DNA of 64,000 nt. Source: Chitinophaga sp. HK235 (GTDB lineage Bacteria > Bacteroidota > Bacteroidia > Chitinophagales > Chitinophagaceae). Positions 1 through 9,367 of this stretch are shown here, piece by piece; the stretch's first letter is position 1; each line of letters begins with the position of its first letter. The notes beneath the pieces are model-generated. The model did no database searches and was not told the DNA's origin. It saw only the letters and a program-made list of their open reading frames with translations. The position numbers and the translations under genes are program-made. The DNA lies in assembly GCF_018255755.1 (NCBI RefSeq), contig NZ_CP073766.1, positions 5,888,501-5,952,500 of the forward strand, written 5' to 3'.

Positions 1-361
1 TCAGCTGGTTAACGGCCCATTCCGTACGGGCGTTGATGTTATGATGATATTGTGCCGGTGCAAAACCGTCAAACATTTCGGTGAATGCCGGGTTAACAGC
101 CACCAGCTGGCCTTGCAGGTGGGTACTCAGTTCGGTGATCTCCAGTCCGGCTGCATTCACAATCCCTTTGATTTCATCTGCATAGGTCTTGCTCTCTGCT
201 GCTTTCTGCAGGTCTATCAGGCGGGCATCCCAGGAAGGGATCTGTACACCTTTGAAACCGATGGAGGCAGCCCATTCACAGATGGACTTCAGACTGTTGA
301 AAGGCGCTTCATCTCCCATGAACTGCGCCAGAAAAATACCAGGGCCTTTTATTGTTTTCAT
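1..361 (-). CDS. Sugar phosphate isomerase/epimerase, TIM-barrel family (partial)
   Basis: The minus strand is open from an ATG at 361 to the window edge, giving about 120 N-terminal residues. They begin MKTIKGPGIFLAQFMG and contain FKGVQIPSWDARLIDLQ and ITELSTHLQGQLVAVNP, the usual layout of the first strands of the xylose-isomerase-like TIM barrel (AP endonuclease 2 superfamily). Such enzymes isomerise or epimerise keto-sugars using a divalent metal. The gene lies 25 bp downstream of the Gfo/Idh/MocA oxidoreductase on the same strand; that pair is very common in sugar or inositol catabolism, so co-transcription is likely. The C-terminal half, with most metal ligands, lies outside the window, so the substrate cannot be judged. 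Confidence 0.8.
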   Translation of the reverse strand, partial: MKTIKGPGIFLAQFMGDEAPFNSLKSICEWAASIGFKGVQIPSWDARLIDLQKAAESKTYADEIKGIVNAAGLEITELSTHLQGQLVAVNPAFTEMFDGFAPAQYHHNINARTEWAVNQL

Positions 362-386
362 ATAGTCGTGCTTGTTATACGAGATA

Positions 387-1556
387 CTAGATCTCGAAGG
401 TGGTCCATTTGGTATCGCTTTGTGCAGAGCGTACCACGTTATCGATAAATGCCATGCCACGTACGCCGTCTGCCACACCCGGGAAATCGAGTGATTCCGG
501 AGCAGGCTGTACACCGTCTATTTTAGCGGACAGGGTCTGTGCGAAGTTGCGGTACAGGTTACCGAACGCTTCGAGGTATCCTTCCGGATGGCCGCCCGGG
601 GTGCGGGTGTTATGGGTCATGTAGCTGGACTGGAAGCTGTAGCCCCCGCCGGCGCGATAGATCTCAGCAGGTTTGTCGAGCCATTTTACCAGTAAGGTAT
701 TGGGTTCGTGCTGTGCCCATTCCAGACCACCTTTTTCTCCGTAGACGCGGATCTTCAAGGCATTCTCTTCACCGGCAGCTACCTGGGAGGCCATCAGCAC
801 ACCGGCAGCGCCGTTATCGAAGCGGAGGAGTACGGCGCCGTCATCGTCGAGGGCGCGGCCTGGCACCAGGATATTGAGATCGGCACACAGTTTTTCTACC
901 TGGGCACCGCTGATATATTCGGCAAGGTTAAAGGCATGGGTACCGATATCGCCCATGGCACCGGCTTTACCCGATTTTTTAGGATCTGTTCTCCAGGCTG
1001 CCTGGGCATTGCCTTCACGCTCACTCAGTTTGCTGAGCCATCCCTGTGGATATTCCACCCATACTTTGCGGATTTTACCGAGGGCACCGTCTTTTACCAT
1101 CTGGCGTGCCTGTTTTACCATCGGATAGCCGGTGTAGGTGTGGGTGAGCAGTAAGGTGAGGCCGGTGGCTTCTACCTTCTCTTTTAATTGTTTGGCTTCT
1201 TCCAGGGAGAAGGTGATCGGTTTTTCGATCACTACGTTGAAGCCCAGGTCCAGCGCCATCATGGCGGGTTCAAAGTGAGCGAAGTTAGGGGTCACGATGG
1301 TGACGAAGTCCAGCCGTTTGTCTGCCGGCATGGTGGCTTCTTTCTGGAGCATGGTTTTAAAATCGAGGTAGGTGCGTTCCGGATCGAGGAACAGCATTTT
1401 TCCGGATTCCATGGCCACTTCATTGTTGATGCTGAGCGCACCGGCTGCCAGTTCTATCAGACCGTCCATGTTGGCGGCTATACGGTGGATAGCGCCGATG
1501 AAGGCATCTTTACCACCGCCGATCATTCCCATTCTTAACTTACGGTTCATCTTCAA
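387..1556 (-). CDS. Gfo/Idh/MocA family NAD(P)-dependent oxidoreductase
   Basis: A 389-residue protein, normal length for the family. An N-terminal Rossmann fold starts at about residue 9 (GMIGGGKDAFIGAIHR). The family EKP motif (VIEKPITFSLEEAK) lies at about 111-113; its lysine normally takes part in catalysis. MGDIGTHAFNLAEY near residue 200 supplies the usual catalytic-region histidine. The C-terminal half is the typical alpha/beta dimerisation domain. These enzymes oxidise or reduce a hydroxyl or keto group of a sugar or inositol with NAD(P). It sits 25 bp upstream of a TIM-barrel sugar isomerase, which suggests a two-enzyme catabolic unit. The true substrate cannot be read from sequence. 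Confidence 0.9.
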   Translation of the reverse strand: MKMNRKLRMGMIGGGKDAFIGAIHRIAANMDGLIELAAGALSINNEVAMESGKMLFLDPERTYLDFKTMLQKEATMPADKRLDFVTIVTPNFAHFEPAMMALDLGFNVVIEKPITFSLEEAKQLKEKVEATGLTLLLTHTYTGYPMVKQARQMVKDGALGKIRKVWVEYPQGWLSKLSEREGNAQAAWRTDPKKSGKAGAMGDIGTHAFNLAEYISGAQVEKLCADLNILVPGRALDDDGAVLLRFDNGAAGVLMASQVAAGEENALKIRVYGEKGGLEWAQHEPNTLLVKWLDKPAEIYRAGGGYSFQSSYMTHNTRTPGGHPEGYLEAFGNLYRNFAQTLSAKIDGVQPAPESLDFPGVADGVRGMAFIDNVVRSAQSDTKWTTFEI

Positions 1557-1951
1557 ATATTATTTAGGTTCTGAATTTAAATTATGGTCAGGTGTTCAAA
1601 TCGCGTTTTTACTGCATCCGTGGCACATCAAAAGGCAAGATAACAGCTAAGGACAATATTCCGGTACCGTCCATAACATTTAATCCGCGTGCATGTTTCC
1701 CCGGATAGTGGATGGTGGCCGGCATCAGAAGGGCGGGAGCCTTTGCCGGCTGTATACTGTTTGGCATAACGTGGAAATTTATAAATTAAGAATAACGGCA
1801 TAAAAGCCATTAAATTTATAAAAAGTATTTGCATATTTTCATTTTTAACTCAGCCCGGGGCATTTTTTTTGAAAATTTCCTTTTCGCACTGTAATGGGTT
1901 ATCTTAGCTCCCACATGAACCATCATATGCCTTTCTGACTTTTACTTTTTT
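1557..1951. other. Intergenic region between divergent operons
   Basis: About 395 bases between the minus-strand oxidoreductase and the plus-strand sigma factor; it must contain both promoters. A 52-codon minus-strand ORF (1609-1767, starting MPNSIQPAKAPALLMP) lies here. It has no recognisable domain and could be chance. No clear full match to the Bacteroidota promoter consensus stands out in front of the sigma factor; TATCTTAG just upstream is only a loose -7 match. Confidence 0.4.
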
Positions 1952-2551
1952 ATGATTAGCGGGTTGTATAGCGAAGAGGTGATGCAGGGCCTGCAGGCCA
2001 GAGACCGTGCGGTGTTTGCCCGGGTATACGAACATTTTTATCCCATTCTTTTTGCCACTGCCCGGAAATACCTGGGTGAACGGGAACAGGCGGAGGAAGT
2101 GGTCCAGGATGTTTTTCTCCGGCTGTGGGAAAAGGATTTTACCCTGGAACATGCTGCCGCGCTTAAGAGTTACCTTTTCCGCGCCGTCATCAACCAATGC
2201 ATCAATCATCTGCAGCGCAACCGTATGCTGGAAGGACATCATGCTGAAATTCAACATTTACAGGAAGAGAGTTACCTGTGCACATTCATAGAAGAGCAGG
2301 AATTACGCGAACGGATACACCATGCAGTCGAGCGTTTGCCGGAACAATGCCGGCGTATTTTTAAGTTGAGCCGCTACGGAGGCCTGAAGAACAATGAGAT
2401 AGCCCAACAGCTGGAGCTGTCTGTAAAAACCGTAGAGAATCAGATGACCATTGCTTTAAAGCAGCTGAAAGCTGCTTTACTGGACCATGCGGAAAAGCCT
2501 ATATCGGCTGTCACCAGGCTGAAACTGTTGCTGTGGCTTGCTTCTGTTTAA
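1952..2551 (+). CDS. FecI-like ECF sigma-70 factor
   Basis: A 199-residue RNA polymerase sigma factor of the extracytoplasmic-function type. Region 2 spans about residues 20-85, with HFYPILFATARKYLG and AEEVVQDVFLRLWEK, which bind core polymerase and the -10 element. Region 4 spans about 125-175 (RLPEQCRRIFKLSRYGG followed by NNEIAQQLELSVKTVENQM, a helix-turn-helix). A FecR-type anti-sigma factor follows 93 bp later, then SusC and SusD, the standard order for a TonB-dependent cell-surface signalling cascade. It probably directs transcription of the SusC operon when the SusC receptor binds its ligand. Confidence 0.95.
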   Translation: MISGLYSEEVMQGLQARDRAVFARVYEHFYPILFATARKYLGEREQAEEVVQDVFLRLWEKDFTLEHAAALKSYLFRAVINQCINHLQRNRMLEGHHAEIQHLQEESYLCTFIEEQELRERIHHAVERLPEQCRRIFKLSRYGGLKNNEIAQQLELSVKTVENQMTIALKQLKAALLDHAEKPISAVTRLKLLLWLASV

Positions 2552-2644
2552 TGTCCCCATTATTTTAAAAAATTTTTTCCCTCCTTTTGGGGGTAGGCTT
2601 TTGCTGATTTGTCTCAGCAATAAAGCGCATCCTTTTTTCGTAAG

Positions 2645-3640
2645 ATGACCAAACCAACCGACCACCATTCTTTTATGCTGCTGTGCCTGCAATCGCCGCA
2701 AGATGCGGCGCTGCAGTCCCGGCTGCAATCCTGGCTGGATGCCGATGAGGAACACCGGGAGCTGTACCGGCAATTGAAACTGCTATGGGAACAGGCCCCC
2801 CATGCAGCGCTGTTTGAAGATACTGACACCACTGCAGCCACGGCCAGGTTCCTGGCGCTGCTGGACCAAACGCCAGCCGCCACGCCCGTGCTGCCGTTAC
2901 GCCGGCCATGGCGCCGCCTGATGACGGCCGCTGCTGCCGCTGTACTGTTTATCGCCGCCGGCGCCGCCTGGTGGCAATACACCCGCAACAGCATACAATG
3001 GCTGGGCAAAACCACCAGCAGTCAACCAGACTCCCTGTTACTGGCCGACGGCTCAAAAATCTATCTCAATAAATACTCACAAGTACGATATCCCGCCGCC
3101 TTTAAAGGAAAAGAAAGACAGGTGGAGCTGACGGCAGGAGAAGCTTTTTTTGACATCGCTACTGATCCTGTGTACCCCTTTACTGTTGTGAGCGGCCCGG
3201 CGCAGATACACGTGCTGGGTACCTCCTTCAATGTGAAGGCCGGCGCAGAAAAAATACAGGTGTACGTACTGTCCGGCAGGATAGCCCTCGCCATGGAACA
3301 CCGGCCACAGGCGCTGCATCTGCAGGCCGGCCAGAGCGCTTCCTGCAATACCAACACCGGAGAACTACGGGCCGATACTGTGACAGACATCAACCAGCTG
3401 GCCTGGCGTACCCACGAACTTCAGTTTGTGGACACCTCCCTGCAGGATGTATGTAACGTTCTCTCCGCCTACTATGGCGTACCGGTGGTCCTCGATCCGA
3501 AGATTAGCCGCCAGCGCAAGCTGAACGCCAACTTCAGCAACAAAACATTACAGGAAGTACTGCAAACACTAACCGCTTTATATGATTATCAATTTCAACA
3601 ACTAAATGACACAATATATGTGCACTTGCCTGTGAAATAG
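2645..3640 (+). CDS. FecR-family anti-sigma factor
   Basis: A 331-residue inner-membrane regulator. The cytoplasmic N-terminus (1-85) should hold the sigma factor. A single transmembrane helix lies at about 88-108 (LMTAAAAAVLFIAAGAAWW). The periplasmic FecR domain follows, with the typical LADGSKIYLNKYSQVRYP, ELTAGEAFFDIATD and VHVLG-like segments, and a C-terminal DUF4974-like domain (ELQFVDTSLQDVCNVLSAYYG, near 258-278). It should relay the signal from the N-terminal domain of the next gene's SusC to the sigma factor encoded just upstream. Length and domain order are normal for Bacteroidota. Confidence 0.95.
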   Translation: MTKPTDHHSFMLLCLQSPQDAALQSRLQSWLDADEEHRELYRQLKLLWEQAPHAALFEDTDTTAATARFLALLDQTPAATPVLPLRRPWRRLMTAAAAAVLFIAAGAAWWQYTRNSIQWLGKTTSSQPDSLLLADGSKIYLNKYSQVRYPAAFKGKERQVELTAGEAFFDIATDPVYPFTVVSGPAQIHVLGTSFNVKAGAEKIQVYVLSGRIALAMEHRPQALHLQAGQSASCNTNTGELRADTVTDINQLAWRTHELQFVDTSLQDVCNVLSAYYGVPVVLDPKISRQRKLNANFSNKTLQEVLQTLTALYDYQFQQLNDTIYVHLPVK

Positions 3641-3703
3641 TGCAAGCTTACCATCAGTTACCAACCAAAATGTATTAGCCTGAACCGCTAAAACGCCTTA
3701 GCC

Positions 3704-6700
3704 ATGATTAAAAATTATCTACGGTACATCGCCCGTTCACGAAGCTGTGTGTACCGCCCGCTGGCAATGGCTGCCATCGTCATGTCGGCAATGCCGGCAT
3801 GGGCACAGGATACCTTCGCGCTCAACCGCAAAGTGACTGTGAAAGCCAATAACCAACCTATTGCTGTTGTACTCTCTGAAATCGAAAAACAAACCAACCT
3901 GAATTTTGTGTACGACGGTGCTCAGATCAACAGGGCCCAGCCAGTGACTATACAGGTCAGTGGCGTGGTACTGAAAAATGTACTACACAACATTTTTAAT
4001 GATGAAGTACAATATCAGGTGGTGGGCAACCAAGTGATCGTTAAAAGTGCTCCTGCCCGTTCTGTAGCTGTAGTTATTATGCAGCGGGAACAACAGGAGA
4101 AAACAATTCGTATGGCCGGTACCGTTTCCCTGCGTGACAGCAAAGGGAATATTCAACAGATACCCGGTGTTACCATACGGGTAAAGGGAAAAACCCTGGG
4201 CACCCATACCGACGCCGCCGGAAAGTTTGAAATGACCGTCAGCGAACAGGATGTGCTTCTGGTCAGCTACATCGGCTACAAAGTCGTGGAAGTACCGGTG
4301 AAAGGCCGTAACAGCCTTACCATCACCCTGGAGGAAGATGCCTCCAAAATAAAAGAAGTAGTGGTAACCGGTATCTACGAACGCGCCAAAGAAAGTTTTA
4401 CCGGATCTGCTTCTACCTACACCGTCAAAGAACTGAAGCAGGTAGGCAACCAGAACGTTATCCAGAGCCTTCGCTCCCTCGACCCTTCCTTTACGGTATA
4501 CGAAAATAACCTGATGGGCTCCAACCCCAACGTGATGCCCAATATGGAAATACGGGGCAAAACCAGTGTGCTGGGCCTGAAAGAACAGTTTGGTACCGAT
4601 CCTAACCAACCACTCTTTATCCTCGATGGTTTTGAAACGAATCTGCGCACCATCGTAGACCTCGATATCAACCGCGTGGAAAGCGTTACCATTCTGAAAG
4701 ATGCTGCCTCCACCGCTATCTACGGTTCCAAAGCAGCCAACGGCGTCATCGTTATCGAAACAAAGAAACCCAAACCGGGAGAACTGAGAGTGTATTACAC
4801 AACCGATAACAGCGTTACCGTTCCGGATCTGCACGATTACAATCTGATGAATGCCGCTGAAAAACTGGAGTTTGAGCGGCTCACTGGACGCTTTAAAGTC
4901 AACCAGGGTTTTGAAAACAACCAGATTTTGCAGAAAATTCTGGAACAGTCCTACAGTGACCGGCTCGCGGAAATACAACGGGGCGTAAATACCTACTGGC
5001 TTAGCGAACCTGTGCGCACCGGCTTTACTACCGGACATTCCATGTATGTGGAAGGAGGTGATAACCAGATGCGCTACAGCGCCGGTATTAACTATAAACG
5101 CATCAGCGGGGCGATGAAGGGCTCCGGCCGTGATATCGGCGGAGCCAACGTAAAACTGATATACCGGAAAAAGAAACTCAGTTTCAACAACAATCTCTCC
5201 ATCAACTTCTTTACTGCCAAAGAATCCCCTTATGGCTCATTCCTGGCGTTTGCGCAGGCCAGCCCCTATTATCGTAAGCGCGATGAAAACGGAAATGTTT
5301 TTCCATTTCTGGAAGTGAGGGACAAAGCAGGTAGTGGTTTGGATACCACTGTCAATCCGCTGTGGAATGCTTCTATCGGCAATTTCAACGAATCCCGCAA
5401 CATCAGCGTGGTGAACAACTTCATGACGGAATGGGAGCTGAATAGAGATCTCAGAGTGAGAGGCCGTTTGGGTATCACCAAAGAAGAGGGTAAACAGGAA
5501 GTATTCTATGATGCCCGCCATACCATGTTCCTGAAAAAAACGCCGATGGAAAGAGGCAGCTATGGTAATACGAGGTCTTCTGCTTTCAACTACGACGGTG
5601 AGATCACTGCTATTTATGGTAAACTGATCAACAACCGTCATCAGCTGAATGCCGTAGGCGGCTGGAAATTCCAGCAGTTCCGTAATATCAGTGACGGCTA
5701 TACGGTAGTAGGTTTGCCTCCGGGTGTGTCTTCACCGGCCTTTGCTGCAGGCTATCCGCTCACCGGTAAATCTTCTTCTGCAGAAGCCACTACCCGCAGT
5801 ACCAGCGCTTATGTGAATGCCGGTTATATGCTGGATGAACGTTATATGGCAGATGTGAACTTTCGCCTGGATGGTTCTTCTGTATTCGGTTCCAATAATT
5901 TCTTCACCACTTCCTGGTCGGTAGGTCTGTCCTGGAACCTGCATAAGGAAGCGATGCTTCGTGATGTAAGCTGGATCAACTTCCTGAAGCTGAGAGGCTC
6001 TGTAGGAACACCCGGCAATCAGAACTTCTCTACCTACCAATCGTTTACTACTTACCGTTATAATACCAATACCGTCAATGATTTTGGGATAGGTGCCTTT
6101 ATCGATGCCTTTGGTAATCCCAATCTGTTGTGGCAGAAAACGCTCGACAAAAATATCGGTGCTGATATCGTGCTGCTGAACAACCGTCTGCGGTTCAATA
6201 TTGATGTGTACAACCGTATCACTGACCCGCTGGTGGCACAGATCAGCCTCCCCGCCTCTGTAGGTACCAGCACCTACTTTACCAACCTGGGCAAGCAGGT
6301 AGGTAATGGATATAACTTTATGCTCAGTGTCTCGCCATTGTATCGTCCGGAAGAGCGCATCAACTGGGCCATCAACTTCTCCGCCAAACACGAAAATGCA
6401 CGCTTTGATAATATGAGCAACCGGCTCGAAGTGTTGAATAAGGAGAACCGCACTAAAAACCTGGATCGTTATTATGATGGCGGAAGCCCTACGGCCATAT
6501 GGGCTGTACGTTCCGCTGGTATTGATCCCGGCACAGGTCAGGAAGTGCTGATTAAAAAAGATGGTAGCCTCACTTTTAACTATGATGCAGCTGACGAAGT
6601 AGTGGTGGGTGACAGTCGTCCTAAGCTGGATGGTGTGGCTGGTACCACTTTCAACTATAAAGGCTTCAACCTGGGCATATACCTGCGTTACCGCGTAGGG

Positions 6701-7102
6701 GGTGATATTTTCAATAATGCCCTTTACGACAAGGTAGAGAACATTAATGCCAACGATATTCTGCTGAATCAGGACAGACGTGCATTATACGACCGCTGGC
6801 AGAAACCGGGTGATATCGCCAAATATCGTGTGATCTCTTTAACACAGATCCCGAGTGTAATCACCGCCAATATTCCTCCTATGACATCCCGCTTTGTACA
6901 AAGGGAGAATGTGCTGGCCGGAGAATCCATCAATGTGGGCTATGAGTTTGCCAACAGCATGGTGAAACGCTGGCGCATGTCGTACCTGCGCGTGAACGCT
7001 TATATGAACGACATCTTCCGTCTGTCTACCATCAAGCGTGAACGTGGTATCGACTATCCTTTTGCGAATACTGTTTCCTTTTCCATCAGTGCAGGTTTTT
7101 AA
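3704..7102 (+). CDS. SusC/RagA TonB-dependent outer-membrane receptor with STN signalling domain
   Basis: An 1132-residue outer-membrane protein. The signal peptide ends near AWAQD (about residue 35). An STN/secretin-like domain follows (VTVKANNQPIAVVLSEIEKQ, about 48-110), which in this family contacts the FecR regulator. Next come a carboxypeptidase-regulatory-like beta domain (about 130-215) and a TonB plug with the signature LFILDGFETNLRTIVDLD and TILKDAASTAIYGSKAANG (about 300-355). The remainder is a long beta-barrel ending in aromatic SFSISAGF. It imports a ligand with its SusD partner encoded 18 bp downstream. The STN domain together with the adjacent sigma/FecR pair indicates auto-induction by substrate. 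No carbohydrate-active enzyme is present in the operon, so the ligand could be a peptide, glycan or chelate. Confidence 0.95.
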   Translation: MIKNYLRYIARSRSCVYRPLAMAAIVMSAMPAWAQDTFALNRKVTVKANNQPIAVVLSEIEKQTNLNFVYDGAQINRAQPVTIQVSGVVLKNVLHNIFNDEVQYQVVGNQVIVKSAPARSVAVVIMQREQQEKTIRMAGTVSLRDSKGNIQQIPGVTIRVKGKTLGTHTDAAGKFEMTVSEQDVLLVSYIGYKVVEVPVKGRNSLTITLEEDASKIKEVVVTGIYERAKESFTGSASTYTVKELKQVGNQNVIQSLRSLDPSFTVYENNLMGSNPNVMPNMEIRGKTSVLGLKEQFGTDPNQPLFILDGFETNLRTIVDLDINRVESVTILKDAASTAIYGSKAANGVIVIETKKPKPGELRVYYTTDNSVTVPDLHDYNLMNAAEKLEFERLTGRFKVNQGFENNQILQKILEQSYSDRLAEIQRGVNTYWLSEPVRTGFTTGHSMYVEGGDNQMRYSAGINYKRISGAMKGSGRDIGGANVKLIYRKKKLSFNNNLSINFFTAKESPYGSFLAFAQASPYYRKRDENGNVFPFLEVRDKAGSGLDTTVNPLWNASIGNFNESRNISVVNNFMTEWELNRDLRVRGRLGITKEEGKQEVFYDARHTMFLKKTPMERGSYGNTRSSAFNYDGEITAIYGKLINNRHQLNAVGGWKFQQFRNISDGYTVVGLPPGVSSPAFAAGYPLTGKSSSAEATTRSTSAYVNAGYMLDERYMADVNFRLDGSSVFGSNNFFTTSWSVGLSWNLHKEAMLRDVSWINFLKLRGSVGTPGNQNFSTYQSFTTYRYNTNTVNDFGIGAFIDAFGNPNLLWQKTLDKNIGADIVLLNNRLRFNIDVYNRITDPLVAQISLPASVGTSTYFTNLGKQVGNGYNFMLSVSPLYRPEERINWAINFSAKHENARFDNMSNRLEVLNKENRTKNLDRYYDGGSPTAIWAVRSAGIDPGTGQEVLIKKDGSLTFNYDAADEVVVGDSRPKLDGVAGTTFNYKGFNLGIYLRYRVGGDIFNNALYDKVENINANDILLNQDRRALYDRWQKPGDIAKYRVISLTQIPSVITANIPPMTSRFVQRENVLAGESINVGYEFANSMVKRWRMSYLRVNAYMNDIFRLSTIKRERGIDYPFANTVSFSISAGF

Positions 7103-7120
7103 TCTCTAAATGAAAGAAAA

Positions 7121-8557
7121 ATGAAAAAACATATATCCGTCAGCGTTATCATACCGGTAATACTGTTCTGCACTTCCTGCAAGAAGTGGCTGGATGTGAA
7201 GCCCCGTGATAAAGTCATTGAAAATGTTTTGCTGGAGAACGAAGAAGGTTTTATAACCGCCCTGAACGGCGTTTATCTGGACATGACCGGTGACAGAAAT
7301 TACGGTGGGCAGATGACCATGCAGATGACAGAAGTGCTTGGACAACGATATAATGTGGGTGGCAGTCATAATTTATATAAGCTGGCATCTTATCAATATA
7401 CAGATCCGCAGGTACAATCTATGTTCACCGGTACCTGGTCTGCCATGTACAAAATGGTGGCCAATGTCAACAAAATCCTGTCAGTCATCGACCAGAAAAA
7501 AAGTCTCTTCAGCGGTGATCATTATCAATGGGTAAAAGGTGAAGCGCTGGCTTTGCGTGCGATGATCCAGTTTGATTTATTCCGTCTTTTCGGGCCGGTG
7601 TACTCCAAAGATTCTACCGCTCTTAGTCTGCCTTATTACAGTTCATTCACTACCAACTATGAGCCTTATCAGAAAGGGAATAACTTCCTCGAAAAAGTGC
7701 TGGCTGATCTGGATGCCGCTGAAGTGTTGCTGACGAAAGATCCTGTACTGGCTGGTGTTACGCTGGGTGCAGACAGTGATGCTGGCGAAGGGAGTGCCTG
7801 GAATTACCGGAACCTCCGGCTGAATTACTTTGCAGTAAAAGCTTTGAAGGCAAGGGTATATCTATACCGTGGTGATAAAATCAGTGCGTTGAAATATGCC
7901 AGAGAGGTGATCAGCAATGCCGGTGTATTCTTCCCTTTTGTGAAGTTTAGTGATCTTTCCGGTGATCCAAAAAATCCCGATAGAGTATTCTCCAGCGAGC
8001 TGTTGTTTGCTTTGCAGGACAGCCGCCGCAACGATAAATACAAAGCCTACTTTGATCCGGGACTGAAAGACAACGAGATCCTGTATACAGAGTCGGGCCG
8101 CCTTAGCAGCGAGTTTGGCAACAATGCCAATGATTACCGTTATTATAATACATGGATGATACCTGGCTCCAATCAGAAATCCTACCGCTGTTATTACAAG
8201 TATGCAGATGTAGAAGAACCAGCCAAACGTTTCCGTAATCTGATACCTATGATCCGTTTGTCGGAGATGTATTTCATTGCGGCAGAATGCGAACAGAGCC
8301 CGGATGCAGCCATTGCCTACCTGAATGAAGTGCGCAAGAACCGTGGAGCCGTGCTGATAGCACCCGGTACAGGTGTGCCCGGAGAACTGCTGAAAGATTA
8401 CAGACGTGAGTTTTATGGAGAAGGTCAGATGTTCTTCTACTACAAACGCACCTTTACGGCCGGCATACCCGGCGGTACCGGTTCCGGTACCGTTGCTATG
8501 ACGAAAGAAAGATATGTGCTGCCCATTCCTCTGGACGAATCACAATTCAGAAACTAA
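7121..8557 (+). CDS. SusD/RagB family surface lipoprotein
   Basis: A 478-residue lipoprotein that caps the SusC barrel and binds the substrate. The lipobox is VILFCTSC (Cys at about residue 20), followed by KKWLDVKPRDKVIEN, a typical SusD start. TPR-like helices follow (WSAMYKMVANVNKIL; GEALALRAMIQFDLFRLFG), and the C-terminal segment IRLSEMYFIAAEC is characteristic. It lies 18 bp after SusC and 14 bp before the next lipoprotein gene, so the genes are one transcript. Confidence 0.95.
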   Translation: MKKHISVSVIIPVILFCTSCKKWLDVKPRDKVIENVLLENEEGFITALNGVYLDMTGDRNYGGQMTMQMTEVLGQRYNVGGSHNLYKLASYQYTDPQVQSMFTGTWSAMYKMVANVNKILSVIDQKKSLFSGDHYQWVKGEALALRAMIQFDLFRLFGPVYSKDSTALSLPYYSSFTTNYEPYQKGNNFLEKVLADLDAAEVLLTKDPVLAGVTLGADSDAGEGSAWNYRNLRLNYFAVKALKARVYLYRGDKISALKYAREVISNAGVFFPFVKFSDLSGDPKNPDRVFSSELLFALQDSRRNDKYKAYFDPGLKDNEILYTESGRLSSEFGNNANDYRYYNTWMIPGSNQKSYRCYYKYADVEEPAKRFRNLIPMIRLSEMYFIAAECEQSPDAAIAYLNEVRKNRGAVLIAPGTGVPGELLKDYRREFYGEGQMFFYYKRTFTAGIPGGTGSGTVAMTKERYVLPIPLDESQFRN

Positions 8558-8571
8558 TCCAGCTTATTGCC

Positions 8572-9339
8572 ATGAAAAAGAATATCCGGTATATCACCGC
8601 TATAGCAGCAGGTTTGCTGCTGACAGCCGCATGCAGGAAAGCTGAAATTCCTGTTTATTCAACTACCAATGATATCTATTTCTCCGTTGTGAGAGATTAC
8701 GTAACATATGATACCACAATCGTCACTTTTGCCTATACGCCTGCTACCAATGACACTATCATGCAGCTGTTGGTGCGGGCGCTGGGTACACCTGCCGGCC
8801 ATGAAAGAACAGTCAGTTACCGGGTGATTGATACCAGTGCCAGTGCGGCCACCGCAGGGAGCCAGTTTGAGGTACCATCAAAGATCGTAATACCGGCAGG
8901 CAGTGTGAACTGTTATTTGCCGGTAAAGTTGCACAAGACACCGGAAATGGCTAAACGCACTTTCTCTGTGACGCTGCAACTGGAAAACAACAACGACTTT
9001 TCTACCAGGTTAGGAGTTTGGGTAAAAGACAAAACCAATAACAAATTCGTGTCGCTCGTAAGACACGTGATCATTGTGGATAATAAGCTGAACAAGCCTG
9101 ATAAGGGCTGGTATGATGATTTTTACGGGCCTTTCACCGCTAAAAAGATGATGTTGATGAGTGACTTGCTGGAGATGTCCATTCTGGAACTTTATATCAA
9201 GGTGGGGGCTGCCGATCCGGGCGCGACCAACTTCTACGCCAATTATCTGAAAAATTATCTCAAAGACATGGAGGCTGCCGGAACGCCTGTGATGGAGGAA
9301 GACGGAACACCTATGAAGCTGGGTAAGTATATGCAGTAA
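8572..9339 (+). CDS. DUF4843-like lipoprotein
   Basis: A 255-residue lipoprotein. The lipobox LLLTAACRK puts the acylated cysteine near residue 21. The body is beta-rich with Calx-beta-like features (FEVPSKIVIPAGSVNCYLPVK; TFSVTLQLENNNDF). The position directly after SusD and before a PKD-like lipoprotein matches the usual place of DUF4843 proteins in Bacteroidota operons, and the N-terminus resembles that family. Probably surface-exposed and part of the uptake complex. The family name rests on context and resemblance. Confidence 0.75.
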   Translation: MKKNIRYITAIAAGLLLTAACRKAEIPVYSTTNDIYFSVVRDYVTYDTTIVTFAYTPATNDTIMQLLVRALGTPAGHERTVSYRVIDTSASAATAGSQFEVPSKIVIPAGSVNCYLPVKLHKTPEMAKRTFSVTLQLENNNDFSTRLGVWVKDKTNNKFVSLVRHVIIVDNKLNKPDKGWYDDFYGPFTAKKMMLMSDLLEMSILELYIKVGAADPGATNFYANYLKNYLKDMEAAGTPVMEEDGTPMKLGKYMQ

Positions 9340-9367
9340 GGCCAGTTAACATCAAAACGATATCAAG